64,000 bases of DNA from positions 1,612,001-1,676,000 of the forward strand of contig ML133428.1 of assembly GCA_003864495.1 (NCBI GenBank). Reading direction: 5' to 3'. The position numbers were made by a program, and so were the translations under genes. The notes below the pieces were generated by a model that saw only the letters and a program-made list of their open reading frames with translations, made no database searches and had not been told where the DNA came from. This stretch comes from Nemopilema nomurai (Eukaryota; Cnidaria; Scyphozoa; Rhizostomeae; Rhizostomatidae). Below are positions 1 to 11,000 of this stretch, one piece after another; the stretch's first letter is position 1; the number at the start of each line of letters is the position of its first letter.

Positions 1-921
1 CTCTGGGCCTTCTGTAGCCTTGCTAGTGTACAAATGTCTTTCCTCAAATGGGCACATGCCAGGCCCAGCTTCAACAACTGATGTTGATGCAACCTCATGA
101 GAAAAACCAAATATGTCCTCTCTTCTGGGTATACAAACAAACTTAAGTTTGTACCCAATATCATCAACGCAAGGGGTGTACTTGAATGTATTTGACAAAA
201 ACTCCCATGCTATATTCACATCACAGCACTTTCCAATCACAAACTGTGCTTTTTTGGCAGCTTTGGTTGCATTCTCCTGCTCCCTTTGGCTACAAGCCAC
301 CCTGAACCACATAAACTTGCATTTAGATCTCTCTGCAAATTCAAGGTCTATGCTAGGAACAACAGGGTATCCTACCATCAAAACTGAAGGCATTTTTGCC
401 ATGGTGACTGTTGGGGCATTTACTCTGATCTTGAACTCATCCTCTCCAATCTTCAGGACATTTTCCTCTTTCCATGCATCTAGATTCCTTACTTCTGAAT
501 CCAATGCAACTTTCTGTGAACTTGATATCCTCTGGATTTCGATCTTCAAGTCAGTCGGATAGAAATGCACAAAACCATTATTCTCATTAACAAAATTCCC
601 GTGCTTGATTAGTTTTTTCAACTTTTTCTTACCATGCTGGTTTGTTAGGTTCAAGTGCATGCGATTAAGTGTGCTTTTAATTGGTTCTTCCTTCCGTCTA
701 AGGTAATTTTGATGGACGCCATGAATTCTGGTCGTTATCTGCAATTTCTCCTCGCCATCGACGCTTCGCACTGAAACTGTCTGTTCTTCAACCTTCTCAA
801 TGTCTGGTTCTTCAGCAAGGCATTTCCGGAGGACGAAGCAAAGATTCTTGCAGCTACTAGAACTGTGCATTTTACTACCAATACGTAAACTTATCTTTGA
901 CCGAAGCTTCAAGGCAAACAT
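1..921 (-). CDS. PDE12: PDE12-like 2',5'-phosphodiesterase, N-terminal part (runs off left edge)
   Basis: The minus strand is open from an ATG at 921 to the window edge (307 codons), with an in-frame TGA a few codons upstream of the ATG. Near the left edge the translation reads VVEAGPGMCPFEERHLYTSK, which I recognise as the junction just before the exonuclease/endonuclease/phosphatase domain of vertebrate PDE12. That family is a mitochondrial 2'-phosphodiesterase and deadenylase that trims 2',5'-oligoadenylate and poly(A) from mitochondrial RNA. The first 22 residues (MFALKLRSKISLRIGSKMHS...) are basic and lack acidic residues, as in a mitochondrial presequence. The catalytic domain lies outside the window, so activity cannot be judged. 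No intron is visible in this part. Confidence 0.88.
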   Translation of the reverse strand, partial: MFALKLRSKISLRIGSKMHSSSSCKNLCFVLRKCLAEEPDIEKVEEQTVSVRSVDGEEKLQITTRIHGVHQNYLRRKEEPIKSTLNRMHLNLTNQHGKKKLKKLIKHGNFVNENNGFVHFYPTDLKIEIQRISSSQKVALDSEVRNLDAWKEENVLKIGEDEFKIRVNAPTVTMAKMPSVLMVGYPVVPSIDLEFAERSKCKFMWFRVACSQREQENATKAAKKAQFVIGKCCDVNIAWEFLSNTFKYTPCVDDIGYKLKFVCIPRREDIFGFSHEVASTSVVEAGPGMCPFEERHLYTSKATEGPE

Positions 922-2472
922 CTGAAATACTCGTCAGCTTTTACGAAACAAGTAGGCCATTTTGATTTACAAATGACTGTCGCTACAAGGGACGAATGAG
1001 TTGGATTGTGTATATTTCATGCAGATCAGTGGTACGCACACACTGAAGGTGAGCCAATGTTCCCGCGCATGTGATCAAATTAAAAAATCATCAAATTAAA
1101 AAACCAACTAATCTCAATAGCTTTTGAAGTACGAAAAACAAACTTAAATTCGTTTCTAAGGGCCAAAATCGCAACTTTGAAAACTGGCATATTTTTTGCA
1201 AAATGGCGCGTAGGCTTTATACAAAAGAGTCACCACAAATTTTTAAGAATTTTCGCAAATGATTGCAATGGAAGAAATTGTTGAATACCACTTAGCAACT
1301 CAAGTTATGGTCTCGGAGAAAATGCATCTTGAAAGAATTCCTTGACCGGCATTTTATTATTCAAAAATAGAGCTTCTTGAAAAAGATGAGATCTAAGTTA
1401 ATTGAATTTGTTTTTTACAATTCCTTTCTTGAGAGGAAGTCCCCTTTGTTGCTTTCCAAGTGTATTAAGAAAAATAAGAAACAGCTGTGGAACATAAATT
1501 CGAAATTTGGTTTATAGCATGTTTATTTTATAAATCATTACCTCAATAAACCATACATATGACTATAACTCTAACTTTAACTCTAGTTAAGTGGCTTAGA
1601 AATGAAAAATTGTTTCTAAATAGAAATTTTATGAGCAGAGCAAAGCATGAATCATTTTCACTACATTGACACTTGATACATGATGGTATTGTTTGATGTC
1701 TTGCCTTAACAAAAAGCCGAAAAATCAGTTTGTGTTTTATTGGATATATTTGTTATCAAGGTACCAAAATGCCCATGACATCAAAGTTGATGGAACATAG
1801 CTCACCAGAATTATACAACATTTTATTAACTGCTGCAGCTCTATGCAGAAAGCATACTTTTCATATTGACAATTATCTGAAATTAAACACACCAATACTA
1901 TGACTGCCATGACAATTCTAAAATATACTTCGTTTATTTTAATGTCTAATGATTCAGTTTAATCAGCCTCTGTATTCAAAGAAAATAACTAGCATGTGGA
2001 GATTTGTCATGACTAATAGGTTATATACGTAGAGTCGAGACTTGGTTATTAAGGCATCTTTATAAGCACTCTGGTGACGTAGCATTCTGTGTTACTGGTA
2101 AAGGCGGAAGATCATTAACTACTCGGTACGGATCCCAAAAGCGCACAATACAAATAAGACATTCTAGCGAACAGAAGGTGCATTACTTTTTCACTATGCA
2201 CTCATAGATGCAAAAGGCTACACTCTCTATAGAAAAGGTTGGGGAGGCTTTACAGCAAAAATGCGAAAGTAAAGGAAATTTAGAGACAGCTCGTGTTTCT
2301 GGCAGCGAATCTCATGCAAGTCTCAGAGAAATCCTTTGCGAAAAATTCGACTCGTATTCTAATGTGAACTGTGACATAAGCAAATTGATGATGCTAAACT
2401 AAGAAAAATCTATCGGTGTTCGACAATTACAATTAAATTGCAAAAATACTAAGCTGGTTCTTTACAAATGTC
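922..2472. other. Intergenic: PDE12 promoter side and KLF 3' flank
   Basis: This AT-rich stretch lies between the PDE12 5' end and the KLF stop codon. It contains a 64-codon plus-strand frame at 2208-2402 with no recognisable motif, which I do not call a gene. The right-hand part should hold the KLF 3' UTR. I see no RNA gene or clear repeat. Confidence 0.5.
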
Positions 2473-3399
2473 CTACCGGCTGTGGATTCGAGAATGTTTC
2501 GAAAGGTGATCAGACCTGGCGAAGGTTTTTAAACATGTTTTACAAGTGAAAGGTCTTAGGCCAGTATGCGACCTCTTGTGTCTTGTCAGTTCATCCGATC
2601 GAGAAAACCTCCACGTACAACCTTCGTGTGTACAAATGAACGGCTTATCGCCCGCATGCCTGCGTAGGTGCGTTTTCAAATGCGAGCTCTTAATGTAGGC
2701 CTTCCCACATCCATTGTAAGTACAAACAAATGGTCTATTTACACTGATTTCCTTAGCTTTCTGGCGCGTGATAATGCTGCTTCTCCCCAAGACATCGCTA
2801 TTCCTTTGTACGGCCTTTTTGTCAACACTTCCGGCTTGACTCTGCAAACTGATTGTTTGTTTGTTTGACACTCTTGACTCCTCCGAAGGCTCAAAGGTCA
2901 ATGCATTCGCAAACGACTCGTTGTTACTCTTGGGTTTATGGCTTCGCTGGGGATTCAAAAAGTCACTTAAACTAACTGAACTCAAGCTTGATATCGCTTC
3001 CATTTCCTGTGCATTGATTTCTCCACTCATGAAATGGTCAATTGATAGCGGTGAGCTGAGAGAAAGTCTTTCGTATGAGTCGTCATGGTCAGAGTCAAAA
3101 CTGTTCTCCGAAACTAGGCCCTCGTCTTCCCCCTTTTCATACAGCAACTTGTCTGCTAGTCCAGCAGAAAAAAGGTAATCTATGTAAATATCGTCGTTTT
3201 CCTTGCTAAGCGAAAATCCATCTGCAAAGGACTCAGCGCTTGGGCTTTTTAGGTTGCCAAAAACTGACTCCTCGCTGTCTGATAGCGACGAGGTAGAGTC
3301 CAAGCTGCACTGTCGAAGCCATAGGCCATTAGAAGTTGACCTTTCACCTTTGCTCTCATCATCCAGAATTTCGAAGCGCTCCTCGAATATCTGTTCCAT
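2473..3399 (-). CDS. Krueppel-like zinc-finger transcription factor (KLF15-like)
   Basis: This is an intact 308-residue reading frame with ATG at 3399 and TAG at 2473. The C-terminal 85 residues carry three consecutive C2H2 fingers (about 224-248, 254-278, 284-306) with KLF spacing and linkers. The second finger ends [14 protein letters not shown] and the third ends [14 protein letters not shown]. Finger wording such as [13 protein letters not shown] and the third finger are closest, from memory, to KLF15. KLFs bind GC/CACCC boxes in the nucleus. No SP-type buttonhead box is seen. The N-terminal 220 residues are Ser/Asp/Glu-rich and probably regulatory. The frame is uninterrupted through the fingers, where many KLF genes are split, so this is an intronless CDS or a retrocopy. 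A different KLF subgroup is possible. Confidence 0.92.
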   Translation of the reverse strand: MEQIFEERFEILDDESKGERSTSNGLWLRQCSLDSTSSLSDSEESVFGNLKSPSAESFADGFSLSKENDDIYIDYLFSAGLADKLLYEKGEDEGLVSENSFDSDHDDSYERLSLSSPLSIDHFMSGEINAQEMEAISSLSSVSLSDFLNPQRSHKPKSNNESFANALTFEPSEESRVSNKQTISLQSQAGSVDKKAVQRNSDVLGRSSIITRQKAKEISVNRPFVCTYNGCGKAYIKSSHLKTHLRRHAGDKPFICTHEGCTWRFSRSDELTRHKRSHTGLRPFTCKTCLKTFARSDHLSKHSRIHSR

Positions 3400-4009
3400 G
3401 AGTACTTCTCTGCTTCAGGCAATCAAATTCCTGTCCGGTATACGGTTACCCCTGTCTTCGTACTCTTTCGACTACCTTTCCAAATACCAAAGTTTTGGTG
3501 TAGAGACGCACTGCTGCTTCCTGTTCAATTCCATGTCTCACGTGAATGGAAACAGTAGGGGGTGTGTCTCCGGAGACGTGCGTAACTACCAATGTGGGAT
3601 GCCATTCGCATCGCAACAATGAACCTCTAGCTCCTACGCAGAGACACAACGACCTTTGTCCCAAGCGACCTTCATAGCTCAGAAATGACACGGGAAAGTT
3701 AACTGAGGAGTTCGTCTAGGGTGTATGATTATTCTACTTATATGTTGAGTGAATAATGAAAGAATGAACAACGTAGCAAAATTCAAGTTTAATTTCCAGT
3801 TTCCACTTGATAGCAAATTAATTTCAAATAATTCATTTCACAGCAATTTGCTATGACACTACCTTAATATCAGACGATCAGAAGGATACTAAAGAAATGC
3901 TAAAAAATCCCAAGATGAAAAGTAAAGATAGAGGTTAGAATGTACCAAGAGGAAAAAAAAGAGATGGAGTTTACGAAGAACAAGACAATTTCCAGATGGA
4001 ATTTCTAGT

Positions 4010-4260
4010 CAAATGATGAAGCAATATATGAAGTCTAAGAATTCTACTATCTAGGGAGCACCCTTACTAGTGATGGGAAATGTGATAGAGAAGTTAGAGT
4101 TTCAATAGCAGCGACAAAATTTATGGAAATAAATTAATCGAATGAAGGAAATGCTTCCCTAGACGCTAGGTAAGTAAGTAAAACACGAACCATCAGTAAG
4201 GATGTTAAAAGGAAATTAGAGTTAATTAGGATGTCTTTCCATAAGAGAGAATCTCGGACA
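4010..4260 (+). mobile_element. Decayed non-LTR retrotransposon (LINE) reverse-transcriptase tail
   Basis: One frame near 4049-4125 reads YLGSTLTSDGKCDREV then VSIAATKF. This matches the block following the reverse-transcriptase core of many LINEs (the YLGS...DG.CDKEI..RI pattern). Farther on, traces of the next block (KTRTISKDVKRKLELIRMSF) appear in a shifted frame near 4180-4240. Stops and shifts interrupt the reading, so it is a dead fragment. The family is not determined. Confidence 0.6.
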
Positions 4261-5095
4261 GACATGATCAAATGATAATCCTTTAGAAAAACTAAAGCAA
4301 AAAGGAAAATTTCTTTAAAAAACTCAATGGGTAGGTTTCTTATAGACTATGTTAGAAAGGGGGGAGGGGTCACTGGGGTCTTGCGGACAGCGGAATCCCG
4401 GTTGTTTTGGTACGGAAATCAATCATTTTTTCTGTAGGATTCCGAATAAATGTGGGCTCTGTTATGCAGAAAGAGAAAGGTTGTGCTAAAGTAATGGTAC
4501 TTGCTTAAAAATGGCTGATTAGAATCCGTCAAATGTCAGCTAAAAAACGCCCTAAAAGGCCAACCATAAACCTTAACATGAATATGCCAAAGTCCAAAAT
4601 GGATAACCGTACCAATAATGACAAAATCAAACATCTGGCGGGAAACGATCACCGTGTTACCAAAGCTGCTTGCATGATTGCGTCACTGGTACGGTTCGGT
4701 GCAAAAAGGAGAATGGCTTTCGTTGAATGGGCCACTTTATATTATGAAGCAGGGAGTTGTGGTGAAAATTATCATAAAAACATTTCTGTTAAACTAAGGG
4801 TTTTCTGAATTTTAGCGCTTGTATCGCAATCTGCACTTTTATTCTTCTCTCCCTGACTAATAAGAGGGCACTATAGTAGTTATTCCTTTGAAAGCTTTGC
4901 AGATTTCTAACTATAATCGGTTATGTTCATATCGAGATGATCATATCTCACTTTACTCTGACTAACACCTGTTTCTTGTGTTAGCGATTACGAAAAAGTT
5001 TGCTCTTCAGCAAAAGAGAACAATCATTAGAAATCGGTATCATAATTACAGGAAAATGAGCATGCCTTGCATAGCAAAAAAGTTACGGAAGAGCG

Positions 5096-5167
5096 TCTAT
5101 ATATATATGCGTTCCCCTCGACTCACTACATAGTGTACTCAATTCTTCGTACACAAAAAGGGGAACG
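5096..5167 (+). promoter_or_regulatory. TATA-like run plus palindromic leader element upstream of the sulfotransferase
   Basis: An alternating TA run ends near 5108 and is followed by CGTTCCCCT, which pairs exactly with AGGGGAACG at 5159-5167. Inside is a second possible hairpin (GTGTAC ... GTACAC). The 51 bases at 5108-5158 recur at 14305-14355 in inverted orientation with about two mismatches. The position, 130 to 190 bp before the ATG, suits a core promoter and transcription start, but a repeat end is equally possible. Confidence 0.4.
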
Positions 5168-5290
5168 GTAGGATGCAAGCTGCCAGCCTCGTTTTGACAA
5201 AATTTCCTGGAATCGAGTTGAGCAGTCAAAACATCATTCCAGTTCAAAATTGAAACATGAGATCTTCACTGTAGCGCAGTTTATGAAGCG

Positions 5291-6268
5291 ATGTCATCAA
5301 TAAATGTTGCAGAACTTCTCGACGAAGAAACAGATCGACTAAAGAAGCTTTACCTAGTCACGTTTAATGATTTGGGTTTGAGGTTTGTGCGAACTGAGCC
5401 AGGTAATTGGATTTTACCGGCATCGTACAAAAATTTCAAGGATCGCTTTGCAAACTGGAAGCTTCGCCAAGACGATATTTACATTCTCAGTTTTCCAAAA
5501 AACGGAACTACCTGGACGCAAGAGTTGGTTTGGTGTGTAAGCAACAATGCAGATGTCAAGAGTGCGAAAGAAGTCACCATGTCGGAAAGGGTTCCGTTCC
5601 TTGAACTACCAATGGTTTTTGATGTGCTAAAAGACCAGCTCCCATCTTTGAAAAGTGATAGGTTGAGGTTCCTAGAGTGTATGGCTTCGCCTAGAATTTT
5701 GGAAACTCACCTGTCTTTGGATCTTTTACCCCCTGATCTATTGAATTCCTGCAAAGTTGTTTCATGTCTAAGAAACCCAAAGGATACAGTTGTATCATTT
5801 TATCACCACGAAAAGCTGCTTAATGTTCATGGCTACTCAGGAGACTTCCCCAGCTATTTTGATCTTTTCATGGACAATTTAGTAATGTTTGGTTCATACT
5901 TTGACTATGTTAGCAGATTGTGGATGTTAAGAGATCACCAAAACATGTGCCTCTTGTTTTTTGAAGAAATGAAACAGGACCTTAAAGAAAGCATAAGAAA
6001 GGTAGCAAAATTTCTAGAAAAGGAGTTTTCAGCGGAACAAATTGAGGAACTAGAAAGTCATTTAAGCTTCAGGAAGATGAAGGAGAACCCAGCAGTCAAC
6101 AAGGAAGGCCTTAAAAGTACCTTGCTTATGAATTCCAGCGGGAGCTTTTTTCGTAAAGGTGAAGTTGGTGACTGGAAAAATTATTTTACTGAAGATATGA
6201 ATAAAAGGATGGACGAAGCAATTAAGAAGCACTTTGAACCAATTGGTCTTGAATTTAAATATGAGTAA
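5291..6268 (+). CDS. Cytosolic sulfotransferase (SULT family)
   Basis: This intronless 325-residue frame has the usual SULT length. SULTs transfer sulfate from PAPS to hydroxyl or amine groups of small molecules such as steroids, phenols and catecholamines in the cytosol. Visible motifs in order: the 5'-phosphosulfate loop YILSFPKNGTTWTQE (63-77); the likely catalytic His140 in LETHLSLDLLP; the 3'-phosphate-binding block CLRNPKDTVVSFYHH (159-173); and the C-terminal RKGEVGDWKNYFT (288-300) that closes over the nucleotide and dimer region. There is no signal peptide or membrane segment, which excludes Golgi sulfotransferases. The substrate cannot be predicted. An AATAAA follows at 6452-6457. 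Confidence 0.95.
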   Translation: MSSINVAELLDEETDRLKKLYLVTFNDLGLRFVRTEPGNWILPASYKNFKDRFANWKLRQDDIYILSFPKNGTTWTQELVWCVSNNADVKSAKEVTMSERVPFLELPMVFDVLKDQLPSLKSDRLRFLECMASPRILETHLSLDLLPPDLLNSCKVVSCLRNPKDTVVSFYHHEKLLNVHGYSGDFPSYFDLFMDNLVMFGSYFDYVSRLWMLRDHQNMCLLFFEEMKQDLKESIRKVAKFLEKEFSAEQIEELESHLSFRKMKENPAVNKEGLKSTLLMNSSGSFFRKGEVGDWKNYFTEDMNKRMDEAIKKHFEPIGLEFKYE

Positions 6269-6451
6269 TGAGGCTTTTCTCAGTGAAGTCTTTTTAAGAA
6301 TCTGCTTGCAAGAAACATAGCATTATTTGTATTTCATATAGGAAAGTATAGGCAGTACCTTCAATTCAAAATTTAGATTGGCTTCAGGAGAAGCTAAGAT
6401 TAACTGAAAAGATAAAAGTTTTAGTGTGTGGATAATTGTTGCCAACTGTAA

Positions 6452-6457
6452 AATAAA
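6452..6457 (+). terminator. Poly(A) signal of the sulfotransferase gene
   Basis: A canonical AATAAA lies about 185 bases after the stop codon in an AT-rich 3' flank. It is the only canonical signal noticed close behind the stop. Confidence 0.5.
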
Positions 6458-8089
6458 AGGATTTCATGTATTAATGTAGCATGGAGATTTCCTCTAGTGG
6501 CTTTGATTGTCTCAAAAGATTCATCTACCTAATTGGTAATTAAAAATAACTTTCAAAGGGCTTGTAGCATACCAGTATATCAAAAGTAGCCAGCCATACC
6601 TTTACATAATTGGTATGAACACCTGATTAACATTCACAGACCCTTGAGTTCTCAAATGTCATTTCCACCAAGAATTGTAAATATTATAAACCTTTTTAAT
6701 ATAAACCTTTTCTTTATTTGATATCCAAATCATGACTTTTCCTTAAGTTTTTTAAATGCAGTTCAGATTCCTATTCACTGCAAACACCAGAAGCAGGGAT
6801 GTCCTTATTTGCATCTCCTACCATAGTCTAAAGAGATTTAGGTGTAGCAAATTGATTTTTTTGGCAGCAAGACAACTTGTTTTTAAGAAATACTGTAACC
6901 AATGTACCAGCCCTTTTTTACACCTGTTTTCCTGTTTAGAGAATCAAATTTACAAAATTTGGGAAAGACGCTTTGATTAAAGAGCTAAAGAATTGATTTT
7001 GGTCCTTGCTTTTAAGAGATAAAGGAAAAAATCTGAATCAAAATCACAAAGATCTTGAAAGTATCTTTGAAAGTAGATGGAAAGGCTGCTTTGATAACTT
7101 TGTAATACATCACAGTTAATCTTCCTTTTTACAAAAATTTTATAAATAAAAATTTTTTGCAAAAGTTTGTGGGTTCTGATATGTGTCAAGTTCACTTTAA
7201 CCTACATGTTAACAAAATGTTCATATGTTTTGATACATATAAACTTAAAAGCAAAATGGTCAAAATAAACACTTGCTGTAATGTATAAAAAATGGATAAA
7301 GCTAAGTTACAGGCCTCCAATCTTACAAAAACTGAAGACAAAAGAAGAAGCAAAACTTTATAACAACAATAATATTTGTACTTTGTTTCATCTATTACAT
7401 AAATGCATTATAAATACTTGCTAAAAAAAACCCAAAAGGGGAAGAAAATGTTAGTATCTAAAAGGCAATTACCATAAATCCTCAAATTAGCCCCCTGGAG
7501 GCTTATTGGTTTCTAATATTTTAGTCACAAGGATTAATGGTATTCAACTAAAGATTTTTGTTACTTATTTACAAAGAAATGGCAAGTTATATATACAATT
7601 AAAAGTATTTGAATACAAAATGTCAAATTGACCATCAGAAAATTCCAAATGGATGCTGAACTTGGTGACTATGGTAGCAATTCATATTTCACTACTTCCT
7701 ACAATCTTGACAACCAATTCTATCAGTGGCAACTGTGGGACACTTCAAGACTCTTTGCTATCTTCTCACCCTGTAATTACTATCATTGAAAATGACAGCA
7801 TGTGGAAGATTCAGAACTATGTTATGTCTAACTATTGGCTTATTAAACAACAAGCAAAATAGCAGAGAAGCCATATAAATTAATTCAGTTACTGACCAAA
7901 TGGTAAAAAGGTTGGTAATAATTCACATATAAATACTACATAAGGTTACCTTTCTCCGGTTCTAGAACCAAGCTACTAACCTTTGAGCTCCTTCAGTTTA
8001 CATGAATGACTTGATGTAGTTTATTTTAAAAAACAGATAAATAGCTGTTTGATAGATGAGCCTATGAACTAAGCAAATAATGAATCTTT
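6458..8089. other. Convergent 3' flanks of sulfotransferase and receptor genes
   Basis: This AT-rich stretch probably contains the 3' UTR of the minus-strand receptor. Short frames at 6756-6980, 6977-7195 and 7653-7862 overlap on both strands and show no domain. Around 7470-7530 there is a segment (CCTCAAATTAGCCCCCTGGA) with the look of a dispersed repeat. Nothing else is recognised. Confidence 0.4.
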
Positions 8090-11000
8090 TCACTGATCAG
8101 GAACAGCTGTTCCTGCATACATATATTCTCCAGTTTGTTCCTCTTTACCTTTCATATCTACATACCCACTTTCTATCATAGGGGATTCGTATACAGCTTC
8201 ATTGCAAGGAGACATAGCTTGGTACTCTCCATCACCCATCAATGCAAGATAAGCTGGTTCACCTTCGTGCTTCTCAATCTGAGCAGGTGTTTGGTAAGCC
8301 TCTTTTTTACTTGTGTAAATAGGGTTTTCAGAAATTGGCTGGTACTTCTGTTCTGCTGAGTGGTTGCTTGTTAGGGTTTGATAGCGCTCTTCACTCTGGA
8401 TAGAAACATCTTCTCTGGAACCAGGATTGTTTCTCATGCTTTGCTTCAGCTCCACCTTAGCTCCCTTTCCTGACTCTATGGGGTTGTTGCTCCGTGCATA
8501 TGAATATTCAGTTGACACTCCCTTTCCTTTTTCCTCCTCAACAACATCAGCACTGCTGTAGTAGATGTTATTCTCTTCTGCTGTCAAGCTACCCTTCAAA
8601 ACAGCCCCAGGGTTGTAGTAATGATTTCCATCTGAGATGCCAGAGTCTACAGCATAATATGGGTTTGAGCTTTCACGGACATCCTGAAACAGAGAGGGAG
8701 TCCAGTTTACTTTGGCAAGAAGAAGCTTAACAAAGGTTATCAATAACCTTGCAAACCTGAAAAATGCCACACATTTTAAGAATACCAAAAAACAATGATC
8801 TGGGAGTGGAAGACATTCATCTTATATCAAGCAAAAGAAACAACAAAAACAAAGCAATCAATCAAACAACAATTTTTTGTTGTGGCTAAGGAAGATTGCC
8901 ACTCTTAATTGCACGAGTCTGTTTACATCAAGATACATTGACTGGTGATTATACAAAGCCTATTATGCTCATTTTGGGGAGAAACATGAGTTTGGCATCA
9001 TAAAAGGGGCGTTTAACTATACAATAAATGCATCTGTGCCATTTCATGGCAAAATAATTTCAATTTGCCACAAAAATTGCTGACAAGCAAAAAAATGACA
9101 TAACCTAATGCAAAAAAACAGATTTTTATTGGTACCAATCAACATACATAGAAAGACAAAAACTTTTCAAAGCCACTTCCAAGCTTTGCCTTTAAAATTT
9201 TCACTAATATCCCTTGACACAAAATTGACTCAAAAATCTTTAATTTCCCTAAGATAACCATATAATCAAAAAAGGACAAAGATCCCAGGAAATTTTTTAA
9301 AGGGATCTACCATCATTTAGCTGGGCTAAAAGGGGGTTAGTTTATAGTTTGACCTGTTTAATTTGTCACTTACTTGTGGCTCATTGTCAATTGAACATAG
9401 AGCTATGCCCTGTGAAGCATTTTCCTCATCTAACAAAAAGATGGAATATTAAATTCTACTTCTTCTGTACATAAATATATGCACCAAAACTGACAATTAC
9501 ATTTTGGAACAGAGCAGCTTTGAGCTTACAAAATTTGGCTCTTCATAATGAATAAAAGAAATGGCTCTCCTCTGAACATTTTGCCCATTTGGAAAGTACA
9601 ATTATATATTCAAGCTGTATTTATAATGCGAAATTGGAAGAGTTAAATCATATGAATCAAGGTCTCTCATGAAATTCCCTATAGCAGCAATATGTAATTA
9701 TAATAATAAATCAATAATTATACAGGTTTGTTTGGTCTAAGGACAGCTGCTATAAATCAAGGACTTTGAATGACAAAAATGGTATTGCCTTAAGTGACCA
9801 ACAAAATGAATAATTTACATTCACTCATATACTGGCTTATTGAAACAATAACAAAAATATGCTCTAACATGCTTTTATCAAAATATCTCACATAGAAATA
9901 AGAAGAACAATTGCTTCATCCTCAACCACTTAAAGAATGGCTGTCTCAGAAACCTTTAATTCGGAAGGCAATGTCCACTAGAATATGGCTTCAAAGCAAA
10001 AAAATTACCCATAAGAAAGGGATAAGTTGTACCTTTACAGGAGCTTCTCTTTGAGTTTCTTGATATTGACCTGGTGAGTTTGAATATTGAATTTTCTAAT
10101 TTTTAAAGAAACTTTAAAAAAAATTCTAATGCATACATATTGTATATTCCAAAAAGAAATTTGACATTTTGTGTCTTAAAAACAAAGAGCAGGCAAAAGA
10201 ATATCTCACAGCAACAGCCACAGCAATATCTCACAACACGACTGTCTACTACATCTTATGAACAGTTATTGAATTTAATGATTTTCTAATGTTTAAAAGC
10301 AAATCTTATCAAAAAAAATGTTTTACAGTTGACAAGTACAGGTAAAGAATTTTAGTAACTACTTTACTAAAAAGAAGACTGTTGAGAGCATGCCTAGCTA
10401 CAGAGTAGCTCTATATGGAGAGCTGCTGAAATCAAAATTTAAATCTTACACTTAACATTACTTTGACAATACCCTACCATTACATTAAGATACCTTATAA
10501 AGGACCAGAGAAAACTAAAAATAAAATGTAAATTTGCGTACACACCAAGTTTATACATAAAACACTTCAAAAAGCAACATACCTTGACTTTCTTTTCCAG
10601 ATGCAAAATATAATAACAAGAATAAGGATAACCAACAGAACACCAATAATGGCACCAACAATTTTGATAACTGACACTGACTTCTTTTCAGTTACGCTTA
10701 TCAAAGTACCATTGTCTTTACTCTACGGATAAAACTGGATATCAGTATTTTGAGCCAAAAAAACAATTAATAGATCAATAAATAGTTCCTTCATACATCC
10801 CAGAAACAACAGTTTGAAAAAGCTCTGGACAATAATCTTTCAGCTGGGCTTTTTGGTCTGGGCAAAGTTATGAGAAAAACATCTGTAGCATAAATAAATA
10901 TATACAAAATTTTGATTGGATGGGTATGATATGTGATATTACAAAGAGAGTTTTGTTTTCATTGGCTATTGCATCATTCATCGTTCATTGCAAACTGCAA

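Larger units (their letters stand above)
3400..5290. other. Intergenic between divergent KLF and sulfotransferase genes
   Basis: This gap holds both upstream regions. Contents seen: a decayed LINE piece (about 4010-4260), a 91-codon Lys/Asn-rich frame at 4533-4808 without recognisable motifs, an AT-repeat/TATA-like run at 5096-5108, and a palindromic 5110-5167 segment whose core recurs in inverted orientation at 14305-14355. Nothing else is recognised. Confidence 0.5.

Noticed and set aside
113..562. 149-codon plus-strand frame
   Set aside because: It is antisense to the PDE12-like frame, whose minus-strand translation has clear family motifs.
3446..3691. Minus-strand 81-codon and overlapping plus-strand frames upstream of KLF
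   Set aside because: There is no domain, they overlap each other, and they lie in the probable KLF promoter and 5' UTR.
4533..4808. 91-codon plus-strand frame before the sulfotransferase
   Set aside because: It is Lys/Asn-rich, with no motif, no neighbouring exon and a LINE relic beside it; support is insufficient.
8684..8788. Hydrophobic N-terminus (MVFLKCVAFFRFARLL) in front of the receptor tail exon
   Set aside because: It is intron sequence read through the acceptor at 8683. The real upstream coding exon joins in phase at 9374.
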